Of a stretch of 52,196 nt of DNA, positions 37,049 through 46,390 are shown in pieces. The translations under genes were made by a program, and so were the position numbers. Numbering within the stretch: position 1 is the first letter of the stretch; every line of letters starts with the position of its first letter. This DNA is from an uncultured beta proteobacterium (GTDB taxonomy: Bacteria; Pseudomonadota; Gammaproteobacteria; Burkholderiales; Burkholderiaceae_C): positions 1 to 52,196 of the forward strand of contig CAILAY010000178.1 in assembly GCA_903832285.1 (NCBI GenBank). Direction: 5' to 3'. The notes beneath the pieces were generated by a model that searched no databases, was not told the origin of the DNA, and saw nothing but the letters and a program-made list of their open reading frames with translations.

Positions 37049-37074
37049 GAAAACCCTACAATGCAAATTACCGC

Positions 37075-37098
37075 ATTGACGTTTACGTAAACGTCAAT
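37075..37098. promoter_or_regulatory. Perfect 24-bp palindrome, probable LiuR operator
   Basis: ATTGACGTTTAC is followed directly by GTAAACGTCAAT, an exact inverted repeat with no spacer. It lies between liuR (leftward) and the MBL-fold gene (rightward). MerR-family regulators bind such dyads, and LiuR sites predicted in proteobacteria contain ACGT-rich palindromes of this type. It could control both divergent transcripts, including liuR itself. Confidence 0.8.
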
Positions 37099-37129
37099 TA
37101 TGAACCAGACTCAACGCCGCTTGAAACCC

Positions 37130-38203
37130 ATGAACCAACTCGAAAGTCAGCTCCAATATCCCTGGGGCGACGAGCTGCCCTCAACCGGCTGTGCCATGGA
37201 AATCGCTCCCGGCGTGAAATGGCTGCGCATGGGTTTGCCATTCGCGCTGAACCACATCAATCTGTGGCTGCTGCGCGATGAAATCGACGGTCGCCAGGGT
37301 TGGAGCGTGATCGACTGCTGCATCAGCAAGGACGAGTCCAAGGCGCAATGGGAATCAGTGTTCGCGAATGAACTCGGAGGTTTGCCGATCCTGCGCGTGA
37401 TCGTGACCCATATGCATCCGGACCACATCGGCCTGGCGCACTGGCTGTGCGAGCGCTGGCAGGCGCCACTGTGGATCAGTTCCACTGACTACAACGCCGC
37501 GCGCATGGCCTGCCAGAGCACCACCGGTTTTGGCGGCGAAGGAGCGGCCAGATTCTTTGCCGCGCACGGGCTGACCGACCCCGAGGCGCAGGAAAAGATT
37601 CGCGCCCGCACCGGCTACTACCCGAGCATGGTGCCCGCCGTTCCACCGAGCTATCGGCGCATGATGGACGGCGACGTGATCGCCATCGGCAGCGGCGCGC
37701 AGCGCACGCAGTGGCGCTGCATCAGCGGCTATGGCCACGCACCTGAGCACATCGCGCTCTATTGTGAGCAGACGAAGATGCTGATATCGGGCGACATGGT
37801 GCTGCCGCGCATTTCCACGAACGTCAGCGTCTACGACATCGAGCCCGAATCGAATCCGCTCAAGCTGTTCCTCACGTCGCTGGAGCGTTACCGCACCCTC
37901 GCCCCCGAAACGCTCACACTACCATCGCATGGCAAGCCGTTCAGAGGTCTTCATACGCGCCTGGACCAACTGGCGCAACATCACCGCGACCGTCTGGCCG
38001 AGGTGCTGCAAGCCTGCACTGAGCGCCCACACAGCGCTGCCGACATGCTGATGGTGCTGTTCAAGCGCGCAATGGACCTGCACCAGACCACCTTCGCGAT
38101 GGGCGAGTCGGTGGCGCATCTGCATGCGCTCTGGTATGAAGGAAAGCTCATGCGTTCGCGCGACGCTGATGGGGTGTACCGGTTCTTCGTACCGATGCAT
38201 TGA
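37130..38203 (+). CDS. MBL-fold metallohydrolase
   Basis: The ~357-residue protein has the metallo-beta-lactamase motif HMHPDHIGLA (HxHxDH), with further metal residues in GYGHAPEH and LPSHGKPF, and a C-terminal helical domain. This resembles the glyoxalase II/RNase Z superfamily members with a C-terminal winged domain. Substrate unknown. An in-frame ATG at 37100 lies 2 bp after the operator palindrome and would leave no room for a promoter and ribosome site, so ATG 37130 is preferred. Placement opposite liuR suggests control by the same operator and a thioester-hydrolase-type role in acyl-CoA metabolism (inference). Confidence 0.8.
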   Translation: MNQLESQLQYPWGDELPSTGCAMEIAPGVKWLRMGLPFALNHINLWLLRDEIDGRQGWSVIDCCISKDESKAQWESVFANELGGLPILRVIVTHMHPDHIGLAHWLCERWQAPLWISSTDYNAARMACQSTTGFGGEGAARFFAAHGLTDPEAQEKIRARTGYYPSMVPAVPPSYRRMMDGDVIAIGSGAQRTQWRCISGYGHAPEHIALYCEQTKMLISGDMVLPRISTNVSVYDIEPESNPLKLFLTSLERYRTLAPETLTLPSHGKPFRGLHTRLDQLAQHHRDRLAEVLQACTERPHSAADMLMVLFKRAMDLHQTTFAMGESVAHLHALWYEGKLMRSRDADGVYRFFVPMH

Positions 38204-38259
38204 ACGATGCGGCGTCGATTGCGACGATCACCGGGTCAGGTTTTGATCAGCATGCACCC

Positions 38260-38373
38260 ATGCAATTCTCCACGTGGCCGAGTCTTCCGACTTTTGTGCT
38301 GCTGTTCATGATGCTGCACGCCGCGGCGCTGGCACTGGTCCTATCGCCAGCGTGGCAACCCGTCGTCTTTTAG
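38260..38373 (+). other. Short hydrophobic reading frame, possible gene remnant
   Basis: Thirty-seven codons read MQFSTWPSLPTFVLLFMM then a second hydrophobic run ending AWQPVVF. One membrane helix is likely. The frame overlaps the 3' end of the convergent M48 peptidase gene by 33 bp and has no strong ribosome site. It could be the truncated 5' end of a longer membrane protein gene whose remainder has been lost, or chance. Confidence 0.25.
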
Positions 38374-39300
38374 CTGGGTGCGCAGCTGCGCGTAGTCGGG
38401 CACGACCGTGCGCACCGTGTCCCAAAAACGTGGGCTGTGGTCCATCACGCGCAGGTGGCTGAGTTCATGCGCCACCACGTAATCGATCACACTGAGTTTG
38501 AAGTGAATCAGGCGCCAGTGCAGGCGGATGGAGCCGTCGGACTTGGCGCTGCCCCATCGGGTTCCGGCATTGCTCAGCGACAGGCGCTGCCACTGCACGC
38601 CCAGTTGCGGTGCGAAATGATTCAAGCGCTCGGTGAAGATGCGCTTGGACTGGCGCATCAGCCAGGCCTGAACGGCATCGCGAATCTGCTCCGGCGTGGC
38701 GTGTTGTGACAGACCCATGTGCAACGTCAGCCGCGGCACGCCGGGCAGGGCACTGGCTTCGGATTTAAGCTCCGCGCCCACCGCGGCGAAAGCGTGGCTG
38801 GGGTCAAGCACCAGCAGCACTGGCTCACCCAGAAAGGGCAGCGTGGCGCCGTTTTTCCATTCGATCCGCGTCGACTCCAGGCGTGTCTGGCGCTGCCGCG
38901 ACTCCTGCAACTTCTTCAAGATCCAGTCGGACTTCTCGCGCACGGCGGCGTCCACCTCGTACAGCGGAGACCACTTGGGCGCGCTCACCACCAAGCCGTC
39001 GACTCCGACTGAAAACCCGATGGTGCGGCGCTTGCCTCGCTTGAACTCAAAGGCCACGAGCGCCTCGCCCAGACGTAATTCCCGGCTGGCACGGGGATGG
39101 CGAAACGCGGACTCGTCGGACCCGCCGCGCCACAGATCCGCCTCAGGGATAGCGGGGGGCGCTACCGTTTTAAGAGCAATTTTTTTGTGGCGTTTGGATG
39201 CATTGATTTTTGGCTTGATTGACCTGGACGAAGGTGCAGATGTCGGTTCCGGATCAAACAAATCCAGCGTGTACTGAAGCAGTCGCTGCAACAACGCCAT
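38341..39300 (-). CDS. YgjP-like M48-type metallopeptidase (DUF45)
   Basis: The 319-residue protein has the zinc motif VVAHELSHLRVMDHSPRFW (HExxH plus a downstream His) and TRWGSAKSDGSIRLHWRL just before it, both typical of the YgjP/DUF45 family. The N-terminal ~60 residues are basic and low in complexity. The substrate is unknown. It starts 1 nt after the plsC stop and is the last gene of the corC-lnt-glyQS operon; this order is common in Comamonadaceae. Confidence 0.83.
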   Translation of the reverse strand: MALLQRLLQYTLDLFDPEPTSAPSSRSIKPKINASKRHKKIALKTVAPPAIPEADLWRGGSDESAFRHPRASRELRLGEALVAFEFKRGKRRTIGFSVGVDGLVVSAPKWSPLYEVDAAVREKSDWILKKLQESRQRQTRLESTRIEWKNGATLPFLGEPVLLVLDPSHAFAAVGAELKSEASALPGVPRLTLHMGLSQHATPEQIRDAVQAWLMRQSKRIFTERLNHFAPQLGVQWQRLSLSNAGTRWGSAKSDGSIRLHWRLIHFKLSVIDYVVAHELSHLRVMDHSPRFWDTVRTVVPDYAQLRTQLKDDGLPRWR

Positions 39301-39301
39301 G

Positions 39302-40042
39302 TCAGACCTCGCGGTAGGCCTCGGGGTCGAGTCGATGCATCTCGGCCTCGATCCAGTCTTCAACTTCGCGCATCAACTCCTCGGGCTTGCGCCCCACGCT
39401 GGGAATGGGTTTGCCGATAGAAATATCCACCACGCCGGGGGTCTTGATGAAGGCCTTGCGCGGCCAGCATTTGCCCGACGTCACAGCCACTGGAATGACC
39501 GGTGCACCGGTGTCGATCGCCAGCCGCGTACCACCGGTCTTGTAGAGCCCTTTTTGTCCGCGCGGAATGCGTGTGCCTTCGGGAAACATGATGACCCAGG
39601 TGCCGCGCGCCAGCAAACGCTTGCCCTGCTCCACGACCTTGGCAAAGGCCTGCGCGCGCTGGCTTCGGTCAATGTGGATCATGTCCATGCGACTCATGGC
39701 CCAACCAAAAAAGGGGATGTACAGCAACTCGCGCTTGAACACAAAAGCGAGCGGATGCGGCATCAGCGCCACCATGGAGAAAGTCTCCCAGGTCGACTGG
39801 TGCTTCACCAGCAACACGGCGGGGCTGGTCTTTTCGGACGGCAGGTTCTCCATGCCGCTGACGCGGTTGTGAATACCCAGCAGCAGCGTGCCGCTGTTCA
39901 CCGACAGCGTGAGCCAGCCCGCGCACATCTTGTATACGTTGTCGCGGCTGACAAAAGGCGCGACCAGCACCACCGCCAACGCCCAGGGAATGACGGTCGC
40001 ACCCATCCAAAGAAAGTGCAGCAGGGAACGAAGCAGTCGCAT
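39302..40042 (-). CDS. plsC: 1-acyl-sn-glycerol-3-phosphate acyltransferase PlsC-like
   Basis: This inner-membrane enzyme makes phosphatidic acid from lysophosphatidic acid. The 246-residue protein has an N-terminal membrane helix and the acyltransferase blocks: KHQSTWET (an HX4E form of the usual HX4D), FGWAMSRMDMIHIDR, MFPEGTRIPRGQKG and VIPVAVTSG. The Glu in block I replaces the usual Asp; this variant occurs in related bacteria and should be active. It follows gmhB by 8 nt. Confidence 0.87.
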   Translation of the reverse strand: MRLLRSLLHFLWMGATVIPWALAVVLVAPFVSRDNVYKMCAGWLTLSVNSGTLLLGIHNRVSGMENLPSEKTSPAVLLVKHQSTWETFSMVALMPHPLAFVFKRELLYIPFFGWAMSRMDMIHIDRSQRAQAFAKVVEQGKRLLARGTWVIMFPEGTRIPRGQKGLYKTGGTRLAIDTGAPVIPVAVTSGKCWPRKAFIKTPGVVDISIGKPIPSVGRKPEELMREVEDWIEAEMHRLDPEAYREV

Positions 40043-40050
40043 GGCAATCC

Positions 40051-40596
40051 CTAGCGCGAAAGTGTGAAATCGGCAAAGGCCATCAGATCCTCGTGCACCC
40101 TTGTCCCCGCCGGAAATCCGCTCGGCAAGTCGCGCCCCCGGTACTGCGCACCCTTGCCGGTGAGCACCAGATGCGGCTCGCAGCCCAACGACGCACCGCC
40201 AACCAAATCGCGCTGACTGTCACCCACCACGGGTACGCCCTTGAGTTCCAGGTTGTAGCGCTCGCCGATCTGCTCGAACAGGCCCGGTGCGGGTTTGCGA
40301 CAATGGCAATGCTCGTCGGCCGAGTGCGGACAATAGAACACTGCGTCGACACGCCCACCGTGCGCCGCGAGCAGTTTATTCATCTTGCTGTGCATGGCGT
40401 TGAGTGCTGCCACGTCGAACAAGCCACGCCCCAGTCCGGATTGATTCGACGCCACCACCACATGCCAGCCCGCGTGATTCAGTTTGGCGATGGCCTCCAG
40501 CGCGCCCGGTAGCGGTATCCACTCTTCCGGCGACTTGACGAACTCGTCGCTGTCGGCGTTGATGGTGCCGTCGCGGTCCAGGATGACGAGTTTCAT
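40051..40596 (-). CDS. gmhB: D-glycero-beta-D-manno-heptose 1,7-bisphosphate 7-phosphatase GmhB
   Basis: GmhB removes the 7-phosphate in ADP-heptose synthesis for the LPS core. The 181-residue HAD protein has motif I LDRDGTIN, SNQSGLGRG, the zinc-finger Cys/His pattern CPHSADEHCHCRKP and motif IV GDSQRDLVGG. ATG 40596 opens directly at motif I. It sits between glyS and plsC in the operon. Confidence 0.92.
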   Translation of the reverse strand: MKLVILDRDGTINADSDEFVKSPEEWIPLPGALEAIAKLNHAGWHVVVASNQSGLGRGLFDVAALNAMHSKMNKLLAAHGGRVDAVFYCPHSADEHCHCRKPAPGLFEQIGERYNLELKGVPVVGDSQRDLVGGASLGCEPHLVLTGKGAQYRGRDLPSGFPAGTRVHEDLMAFADFTLSR

Positions 40597-40612
40597 GCTT
40601 TGATCTCCGCTC

Positions 40613-42751
40613 TCAAGCCGCCAACTTTGCGAGGTCCGCAACGCGGTTCATGGCGTTGTGCAGGGTCTGCAGCAGGCCCTGACGGTTCAGGCGCAGATCG
40701 AGCTGTTCGGCGTTGACCATGACACCCTCGAAGAAGGCATCGACCGGCGCGCGCAGCGCCGCCAGAGATTGCAGCGACCCCGTGTAGTCACCGCCCACGA
40801 ACATCGCGTCAGCTTGTGGCAGCACCGATTTCATGGCGGTGAAGAGCGCGATTTCTGCTGTCTCCTGCAGCAGCACTTGGCTCACATGCGGGTCCACCGG
40901 CGGCGTCTTCTTGAGGATGTTGCCGATGCGCTTGTTGGCGGCTGCCAGGGCCGGTGCTTCGGGCAGCGCCGCAAAGGCGCGCACTGCCGCCAAGCGCTTG
41001 GGCACGTCGCCCAGGCGCTGCGGTTTCAAAGCCAGCACGGCGTCGACTTCCTGCACGCTAAAGCCCTGTTCGCGCAGGGAACCGGCAAGGCGGTCGTAGA
41101 TGAACTGCAGCAATGCATCCAGCGCTGACGCGCAATCCGCGGGCAGCTTGTCGCCGAATGCCGCATAGGCGACGCGCAACAGCGCAGCCAGATCCAGTGC
41201 CAGATCCGCCTCATCCAACATGCGGATCGCGCCCAGCGCATGGCGCCGCAGGGCAAAGGGATCCTTGTCGCCGGTGGGCAAGCTGCCGATGCCAAACATA
41301 CCCACCAGAGTTTCTAATTTGTCGGCCAGTGCGACCACAATACCCACCCGATTGCGTGGCAACTCATCCCCGGCGAAACGCGGCTTGTAGTGGTCTTCAA
41401 TCGCAAAGGCAATGTCTTCGCTGAGGCCGTCGTGGCGCGCGTAGTAGCCGCCCATGATGCCCTGCAGTTCCGGGAACTCGCCCACCATGTCGGTAAGCAA
41501 GTCCGTCTTCGCGAGCAGCGCTGCCTGGTCGGCCTGGGCTGCCAGGACATCGCCACCCAGTTGCCGGCCGATGGCTGTGGCGATGGCGCGTACCCGCGCC
41601 GTGCGGTCGCCCTGGCTACCCAACTTGTTGTGATAAACGACCTTGTCCAGCGCTGCCACCCGCGATGCCAGCGTTTTTTTCCGATCCTGGTCGAAGAAAA
41701 ATTTGGCGTCGGCCAGGCGCGGACGCACCACGCGTTCGTTGCCGCCGATCACCTGCGAAGCGTCGTCAGGGCTGATGTTGCTCACCACCAGGAATTGGTT
41801 CGTCAATCTGCCTGAGGCATCGAGCAGCGGGAAGTACTTCTGGTTCGCCTTCATGGTCAGGATCAGGCACTCCTGCGGGACGTCCAAAAACTGCCGTTCG
41901 AACTCGCACACCATCACATTCGGCCGCTCCACCAGGCCCGTCACCTCGTCCAGCAAGGCCTCGTCCTCGATGGGTCTGCAACCACCGCCGACCTTGGCCG
42001 CGGCGTGCGCCAATTGATGCTCTATGTCGGCTCGACGTCTCGCAAACGAAGCGATCACGGCACCGTCGACTTCCATCGTGGCGGCGTAGCTGTCGGCGTT
42101 GGCGATCACCACCGGCGACACCCTCGCCTCAGAGCGATGGCCCTGGGTGCAGTTTCCGGCCTTCAAGCCCAGCACTTCAACGGGCACGATGTTGCTGCCG
42201 TGCAAGGCCACTAGCCCATGCGCCGGGCGCACGAACTGCACGCTGCTCCAGCCCGGCAACTCGCAACCACCCTCCAGCTGGTAAGTCATCACCTTGGGGA
42301 TTGGCAGCCTGGCGACGGCTTCACTCAGTGCCGCCTGCAAACCTTCGGTCAGGGTTGCGCCCTTGACCATGCTGTCAAAGAACAGTGCTTCGGCCTTGCC
42401 GTCCAGCGCGCGCCTCAGACCCGCCACGGCCGACGCATCCGCGCCCAGCGACTGCAGCTTCTTCAGCAAGGCCGACGTGGCATTGCCGGACGCGTCCAGC
42501 CCCACGCTCGCAGGCATGAGTTTCTGTGAAGACGCGCGATCTGCGGCTGTGCCCAGAACATCGGGCACCCAGACCGCGAGTCTGCGCGGGCTGGCAAAAG
42601 CCTGGAGTTTGTCCGCATCGGCGCGCCGCACGAGCTGGTGTTTTTCAAGCCCGTCGAAGATGCCGCTGGCAAAAGCTTCGCCCAGCTTCTTCAATGCCTT
42701 GGGTGGGAGCTCTTCAACGAACAGTTCAACGAGTAGATTTTGAGTGCTCAT
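40613..42751 (-). CDS. glyS: Glycyl-tRNA synthetase beta subunit
   Basis: The beta subunit of the heterotetrameric glycyl-tRNA synthetase binds tRNA-Gly. The 712-residue protein begins LLVELFVEELPPKALKKLG and has MTYQLEGG..., EVTGLVERPNVMVCEFE, ILTMKANQKYFPLLD, GGNERVVRPRLADAKFFFDQD and YYARHDGLSEDIAFAIEDHYKPRFAGDELP, all family marks. Length fits (E. coli 689). It follows glyQ by 13 nt. Confidence 0.96.
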   Translation of the reverse strand: MSTQNLLVELFVEELPPKALKKLGEAFASGIFDGLEKHQLVRRADADKLQAFASPRRLAVWVPDVLGTAADRASSQKLMPASVGLDASGNATSALLKKLQSLGADASAVAGLRRALDGKAEALFFDSMVKGATLTEGLQAALSEAVARLPIPKVMTYQLEGGCELPGWSSVQFVRPAHGLVALHGSNIVPVEVLGLKAGNCTQGHRSEARVSPVVIANADSYAATMEVDGAVIASFARRRADIEHQLAHAAAKVGGGCRPIEDEALLDEVTGLVERPNVMVCEFERQFLDVPQECLILTMKANQKYFPLLDASGRLTNQFLVVSNISPDDASQVIGGNERVVRPRLADAKFFFDQDRKKTLASRVAALDKVVYHNKLGSQGDRTARVRAIATAIGRQLGGDVLAAQADQAALLAKTDLLTDMVGEFPELQGIMGGYYARHDGLSEDIAFAIEDHYKPRFAGDELPRNRVGIVVALADKLETLVGMFGIGSLPTGDKDPFALRRHALGAIRMLDEADLALDLAALLRVAYAAFGDKLPADCASALDALLQFIYDRLAGSLREQGFSVQEVDAVLALKPQRLGDVPKRLAAVRAFAALPEAPALAAANKRIGNILKKTPPVDPHVSQVLLQETAEIALFTAMKSVLPQADAMFVGGDYTGSLQSLAALRAPVDAFFEGVMVNAEQLDLRLNRQGLLQTLHNAMNRVADLAKLAA

Positions 42752-42764
42752 GGTCTTGTCTTGC

Positions 42765-43670
42765 TCACGCCGCCTTCTTTGTCATCTGCGCCACCCATTC
42801 ACGCGGTGCCAGCGGGAAACCCAGGCGCTCACGGCTGTCGTAATAGCTTTGCGCCACGCTGCGCGAAATGTTGCGGATGCGACCCATGTAGGCGGCGCGC
42901 TCGGTCACGCTGATGGCGCCGCGCGCGTCCAGCAAATTGAAGCTGTGCGCGGCCTTGAGAACCTGCTCGTACGCGGGTAGCGCGAGCTGTTGCTCCATCA
43001 GGTATTTCGCCTGCTTCTCGTGCGCGGCAAAGGCGGTGAACAGGAAGTCGACGTCACTGTGCTCGAAGTTGTAGGCCGACTGCTCCTGCTCGTTTTGCAG
43101 GTAGACGGCGCCGTAACTCATGCTGTCGGTCCACTGCAGGTTGTAGACGTTGTCCACGCCCTGCAGGTACATCGCCAGGCGCTCCAGACCATAGGTGATT
43201 TCGCCCGTGACGGGGCGGCAGTCAATGCCACCGACTTGCTGGAAGTAGGTGAACTGCGTCACCTCCATGCCGTTGAGCCAGACCTCCCAGCCCAGACCCC
43301 AGGCGCCCAACGTCGGGTTCTCCCAGTCGTCCTCGACAAAGCGGATGTCGTTCTTTTTCAGATCGAAGCCCAGTGCTTCCAGGCTGCCCAGGTACAGGTC
43401 CAGGATGTTGGAGGGCGCGGGCTTGAGCACCACCTGGTACTGGTAGTAGTGCTGCAGACGGTTCGGGTTCTCGCCGTAGCGGCCGTCCTTGGGCCTGCGA
43501 CTGGGCTGCACGTAGGCGGCCTTCCATGGCTCGGGCCCGAGGGCCCGCAGGAAGGTGGCCGTGTGCGAAGTGCCGGCACCGACTTCCATGTCATAGGGTT
43601 GCAACAGCGCGCAGCCCTGGGCGTCCCAGTAGGACTGCAATTTCAGGATGATTTGTTGGAACGTCAGCAT
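42765..43670 (-). CDS. glyQ: Glycyl-tRNA synthetase alpha subunit
   Basis: The alpha subunit carries the aminoacylation site. The 301-residue protein starts [20 protein letters not shown] and has [45 protein letters not shown] and the [16 protein letters not shown] segment. ATG 43670 gives the family N-terminus; longer in-frame starts add foreign residues. It lies 126 bp after lnt. Confidence 0.96.
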   Translation of the reverse strand: MLTFQQIILKLQSYWDAQGCALLQPYDMEVGAGTSHTATFLRALGPEPWKAAYVQPSRRPKDGRYGENPNRLQHYYQYQVVLKPAPSNILDLYLGSLEALGFDLKKNDIRFVEDDWENPTLGAWGLGWEVWLNGMEVTQFTYFQQVGGIDCRPVTGEITYGLERLAMYLQGVDNVYNLQWTDSMSYGAVYLQNEQEQSAYNFEHSDVDFLFTAFAAHEKQAKYLMEQQLALPAYEQVLKAAHSFNLLDARGAISVTERAAYMGRIRNISRSVAQSYYDSRERLGFPLAPREWVAQMTKKAA

Positions 43671-43796
43671 AGGTGCAAGCGTGAGGCGGGCCGGTTCGAT
43701 TGGAAAGTGGCGCGGATGCCGATGCATCGCACGGCGCAGGCCGGACCTGCGCAGAACTTCGATTTTACGGCCCTGACAAGCCGACAGGCGGCAGGC

Positions 43797-45344
43797 CTAG
43801 CGCCTGCCGCGAGGCTGGCTCAGGTAAGCCAGCACCAACACCGCCAGCATCAGCGCCCACAACGGCCACAGCCCGAAGCGCGATACCCAGTCCGCATAGG
43901 GCGTGATGTGCCAACCCGTTGCCGCATCCAGCCCCATGCCCTGCACCTTGCCCACCAGCGCGCCGCGGCTCAGGCGTGGCAGCGAATAGGTCACGACGCC
44001 GCGGTGGTCAATGATGACGGTGGCTCCGGTGTTGGTGGCGCGCAATGTGGGCCGCTCGAACTCCAGTGAGCGCATGCGGGCAATGTTCAGATGCTGGTCG
44101 ATCGCCACCGAGTCGCCGAACCATCCGAGGTTGCTGACGTTGACGAAGATCGTCGGTGCCGCGGCCGGATTCTCGAAGCGCGCGCCCAACTCCTCGCCGA
44201 ACAGATCTTCATAACAGACATTGGGCGCCAAACGCTGGCCCTGCCATTCAAAGGCGTTTTGCACCAGGCCACCACGATTGAAGTCACCCAGCGGAATGTC
44301 CATCATGCGCGTGAACCAGCGGAACAGGCCGGGAGTGAACTCGCCAAAGGGAACGAGGTGCTGCTTGTCGTAGCGATAGGGCGCGTTCTGTCCAGGCTTG
44401 AGGCCAAGCACCGAATTGGTGTAGCCGTCGACCGTACTGCCCAACGGAATGCCGATCAGCGCGGCCCTGCCGTTGGTGCCAGCCTTCGTGAAACCGGACT
44501 GCAGGTGCTCCCAATAGCCTTCAGGCAACTGCAACGGCAGCAGCGGAATGGCGGTCTCCGGCGCTACCACCAGCGACGTGCCTGCGGCGCGCAGCTGTGC
44601 GCCGTACCAGGACAGGGAATCGAGCACACCGGTACCGGGTTGGAACTTCTCGTCCTGCGGGATACTGCCCTGCAGCAGGGTCACGTCAAGCGCAGGACTG
44701 GTGGCGCCGGCATGGCCCTGGTGCAGCGGCGCCAGCGTGGGCAAAGCCAGCACCAGTGCCAGCAGCATTCGCTGCACGTTGCCAGACTGAAGAAACTGCT
44801 GCGCACCTGCCGCCACCCAAGCCGCGATGGCACCCACGCCATAAACCCCCACCCACGGCGCATAACCCGCAAGCCAACCGTCTACATGAGCGTAACCGCC
44901 AGCACCCCAGGGGAAGCCTGTCAGCCAACTGCCACGCGCCAGTTCGCCCAACGTCCAGACGGCGGCAAAAAGCAGTACCGATGCGGCGCTGCCCGCCGGT
45001 CTCAGGCTGAAGAAGATGGCGCAAGCCGCAGCGTAGATCAGCGCCAGTGCGCCGGCCAGGGCCAGCACCGCGAGCACCGCCAGCGCGGCCGGCAGTCCGC
45101 CGTAGGTATGCATGGAAATGAAGAGCCACCAGAACGTGCCGCTCAGGCTCGCCAGCGAGAACAGCCAGCCGGAGCCAGCGGCGCTGCGCCAGCTTGAGGC
45201 GCGCTCAAGCTGGCCATACAGCAAAGCCAGCGAGGCCAGTTGGAGCCACCACACCGCCTGCCCCGGCGTCAACACGAAGTCCAAGGGCCAGGCTACGCTG
45301 AGCGCGTGAACGGCACCGGCCAGAAGCAACAATGCGGTTTTCAA
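43797..45344 (-). CDS. lnt: Apolipoprotein N-acyltransferase Lnt
   Basis: Lnt adds the third acyl chain to lipoproteins at the inner membrane. The 515-residue protein has about seven N-terminal helices and a C-terminal nitrilase domain with the catalytic triad Glu (VVAPETAIPLLP), Lys (YDKQHLVPFGEF) and Cys (NVCYEDLFGEE). The apparent start is TTG 45344 (MKTALLLLAG). No ATG or GTG fits the family N-terminus better. It follows corC by 51 bp. Confidence 0.93.
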   Translation of the reverse strand: MKTALLLLAGAVHALSVAWPLDFVLTPGQAVWWLQLASLALLYGQLERASSWRSAAGSGWLFSLASLSGTFWWLFISMHTYGGLPAALAVLAVLALAGALALIYAAACAIFFSLRPAGSAASVLLFAAVWTLGELARGSWLTGFPWGAGGYAHVDGWLAGYAPWVGVYGVGAIAAWVAAGAQQFLQSGNVQRMLLALVLALPTLAPLHQGHAGATSPALDVTLLQGSIPQDEKFQPGTGVLDSLSWYGAQLRAAGTSLVVAPETAIPLLPLQLPEGYWEHLQSGFTKAGTNGRAALIGIPLGSTVDGYTNSVLGLKPGQNAPYRYDKQHLVPFGEFTPGLFRWFTRMMDIPLGDFNRGGLVQNAFEWQGQRLAPNVCYEDLFGEELGARFENPAAAPTIFVNVSNLGWFGDSVAIDQHLNIARMRSLEFERPTLRATNTGATVIIDHRGVVTYSLPRLSRGALVGKVQGMGLDAATGWHITPYADWVSRFGLWPLWALMLAVLVLAYLSQPRGRR

Positions 45345-45395
45345 AATGCAATCAGGCAGTTGCCCACAGAGACGCGCGCTTTGTCCCGCAAAGTC

Positions 45396-46274
45396 TCATG
45401 ATGCCGTGTTCAGCGGTGCCACCTTGAACCATTTCACGGCGCCGGCGCGGGTCAGCAGCACCATGAATCGCAGGCCACCCAGCACGAGGTACTCGCCACG
45501 TTTTGGCACGTGACCCATTTCGTGCGCAATCAGGCCACCGATGGTTTCAAATTCGTCGTCGGGGTCGCTGCTCGCCAGGTTCACATCAAAGGCCTCGTTC
45601 ACGCGCTCAATCGGTGTGTCGCCGCTGACGCGCCAGGTCTTGTCGGCCAGCGCAAAGATGTCACCGTCGTCGCCCGCCTCGTCGAACTCGTCCTCTATTT
45701 CGCCCACGATTTCTTCCAGCACGTCCTCGATCGTGATCAGGCCAGCGACCCGGCCGAACTCGTCGATCACGATCGCCTGATGGTTGCGGTTGCCGCGAAA
45801 ATCGCGCAGCAGATCGTTCAAGCCCTTGGTCTCCGGCACAAACACCGCCGTGCGCAGCAGGGCCCGGATATTGAGCTCCGGTGCGCGTTGCAGCTTGAGC
45901 AAGTCCTTCGCCAGCAGAATGCCGATGATGTTCTCTCGCTCCCCCTGGAACACCGGAAAACGCGAGTGCGCGGTGTCGATCACCACATTCAGCAGTTCGT
46001 CAAACGGTGCGTCAATGTCGATCAGTTCCATGCGGGGTGCTGCCACCATCACATCGCCCGCCGTCATGTCGGCCAGACGGATCACACCTTCGAGCATGAC
46101 GCGCGACTCTGCGCCAATCAGCTGGTTCGCCTCGGCCTGGGCCAGTGCGTCGATCAGTTCCTCGCGTGAATCGGGCCCGGGATGAATGAATTCGGCCACC
46201 TTTTGCAGGAACGAGCGCTTGTCTTCCTTGCCGGGAAAAACGGCATGGGTGCGCACGGGATTCGGGTCGGACAC
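45396..46274 (-). CDS. corC: CorC-like CBS-domain protein
   Basis: The 292-residue cytoplasmic protein has two CBS domains (VMVAAPRMELIDIDAPFDEL and VFVPETKGLNDLLRDFRGNRNH), IVIDEFGRVAGLITIEDVLEEIVGEIEDEFD, and a C-terminal CorC_HlyC domain. It is linked to Mg/Co efflux and magnesium balance. GTG 46274 gives the family N-terminus (SDPNPVRTHA); a TTG at 46298 is possible but less likely. It heads the leftward lnt-glyQS operon. Confidence 0.9.
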   Translation of the reverse strand: MSDPNPVRTHAVFPGKEDKRSFLQKVAEFIHPGPDSREELIDALAQAEANQLIGAESRVMLEGVIRLADMTAGDVMVAAPRMELIDIDAPFDELLNVVIDTAHSRFPVFQGERENIIGILLAKDLLKLQRAPELNIRALLRTAVFVPETKGLNDLLRDFRGNRNHQAIVIDEFGRVAGLITIEDVLEEIVGEIEDEFDEAGDDGDIFALADKTWRVSGDTPIERVNEAFDVNLASSDPDDEFETIGGLIAHEMGHVPKRGEYLVLGGLRFMVLLTRAGAVKWFKVAPLNTAS

Positions 46275-46390
46275 AGTGGAATTGGGTTTGTTTCGCAACC
46301 TCTAGGATAGCGGATCGCCGTGACCCGCACCAGCGCGATCAGCCGGACCGCCAAGACGTTGGCCAAAACGTGTACCCTACGCCTTCACTC

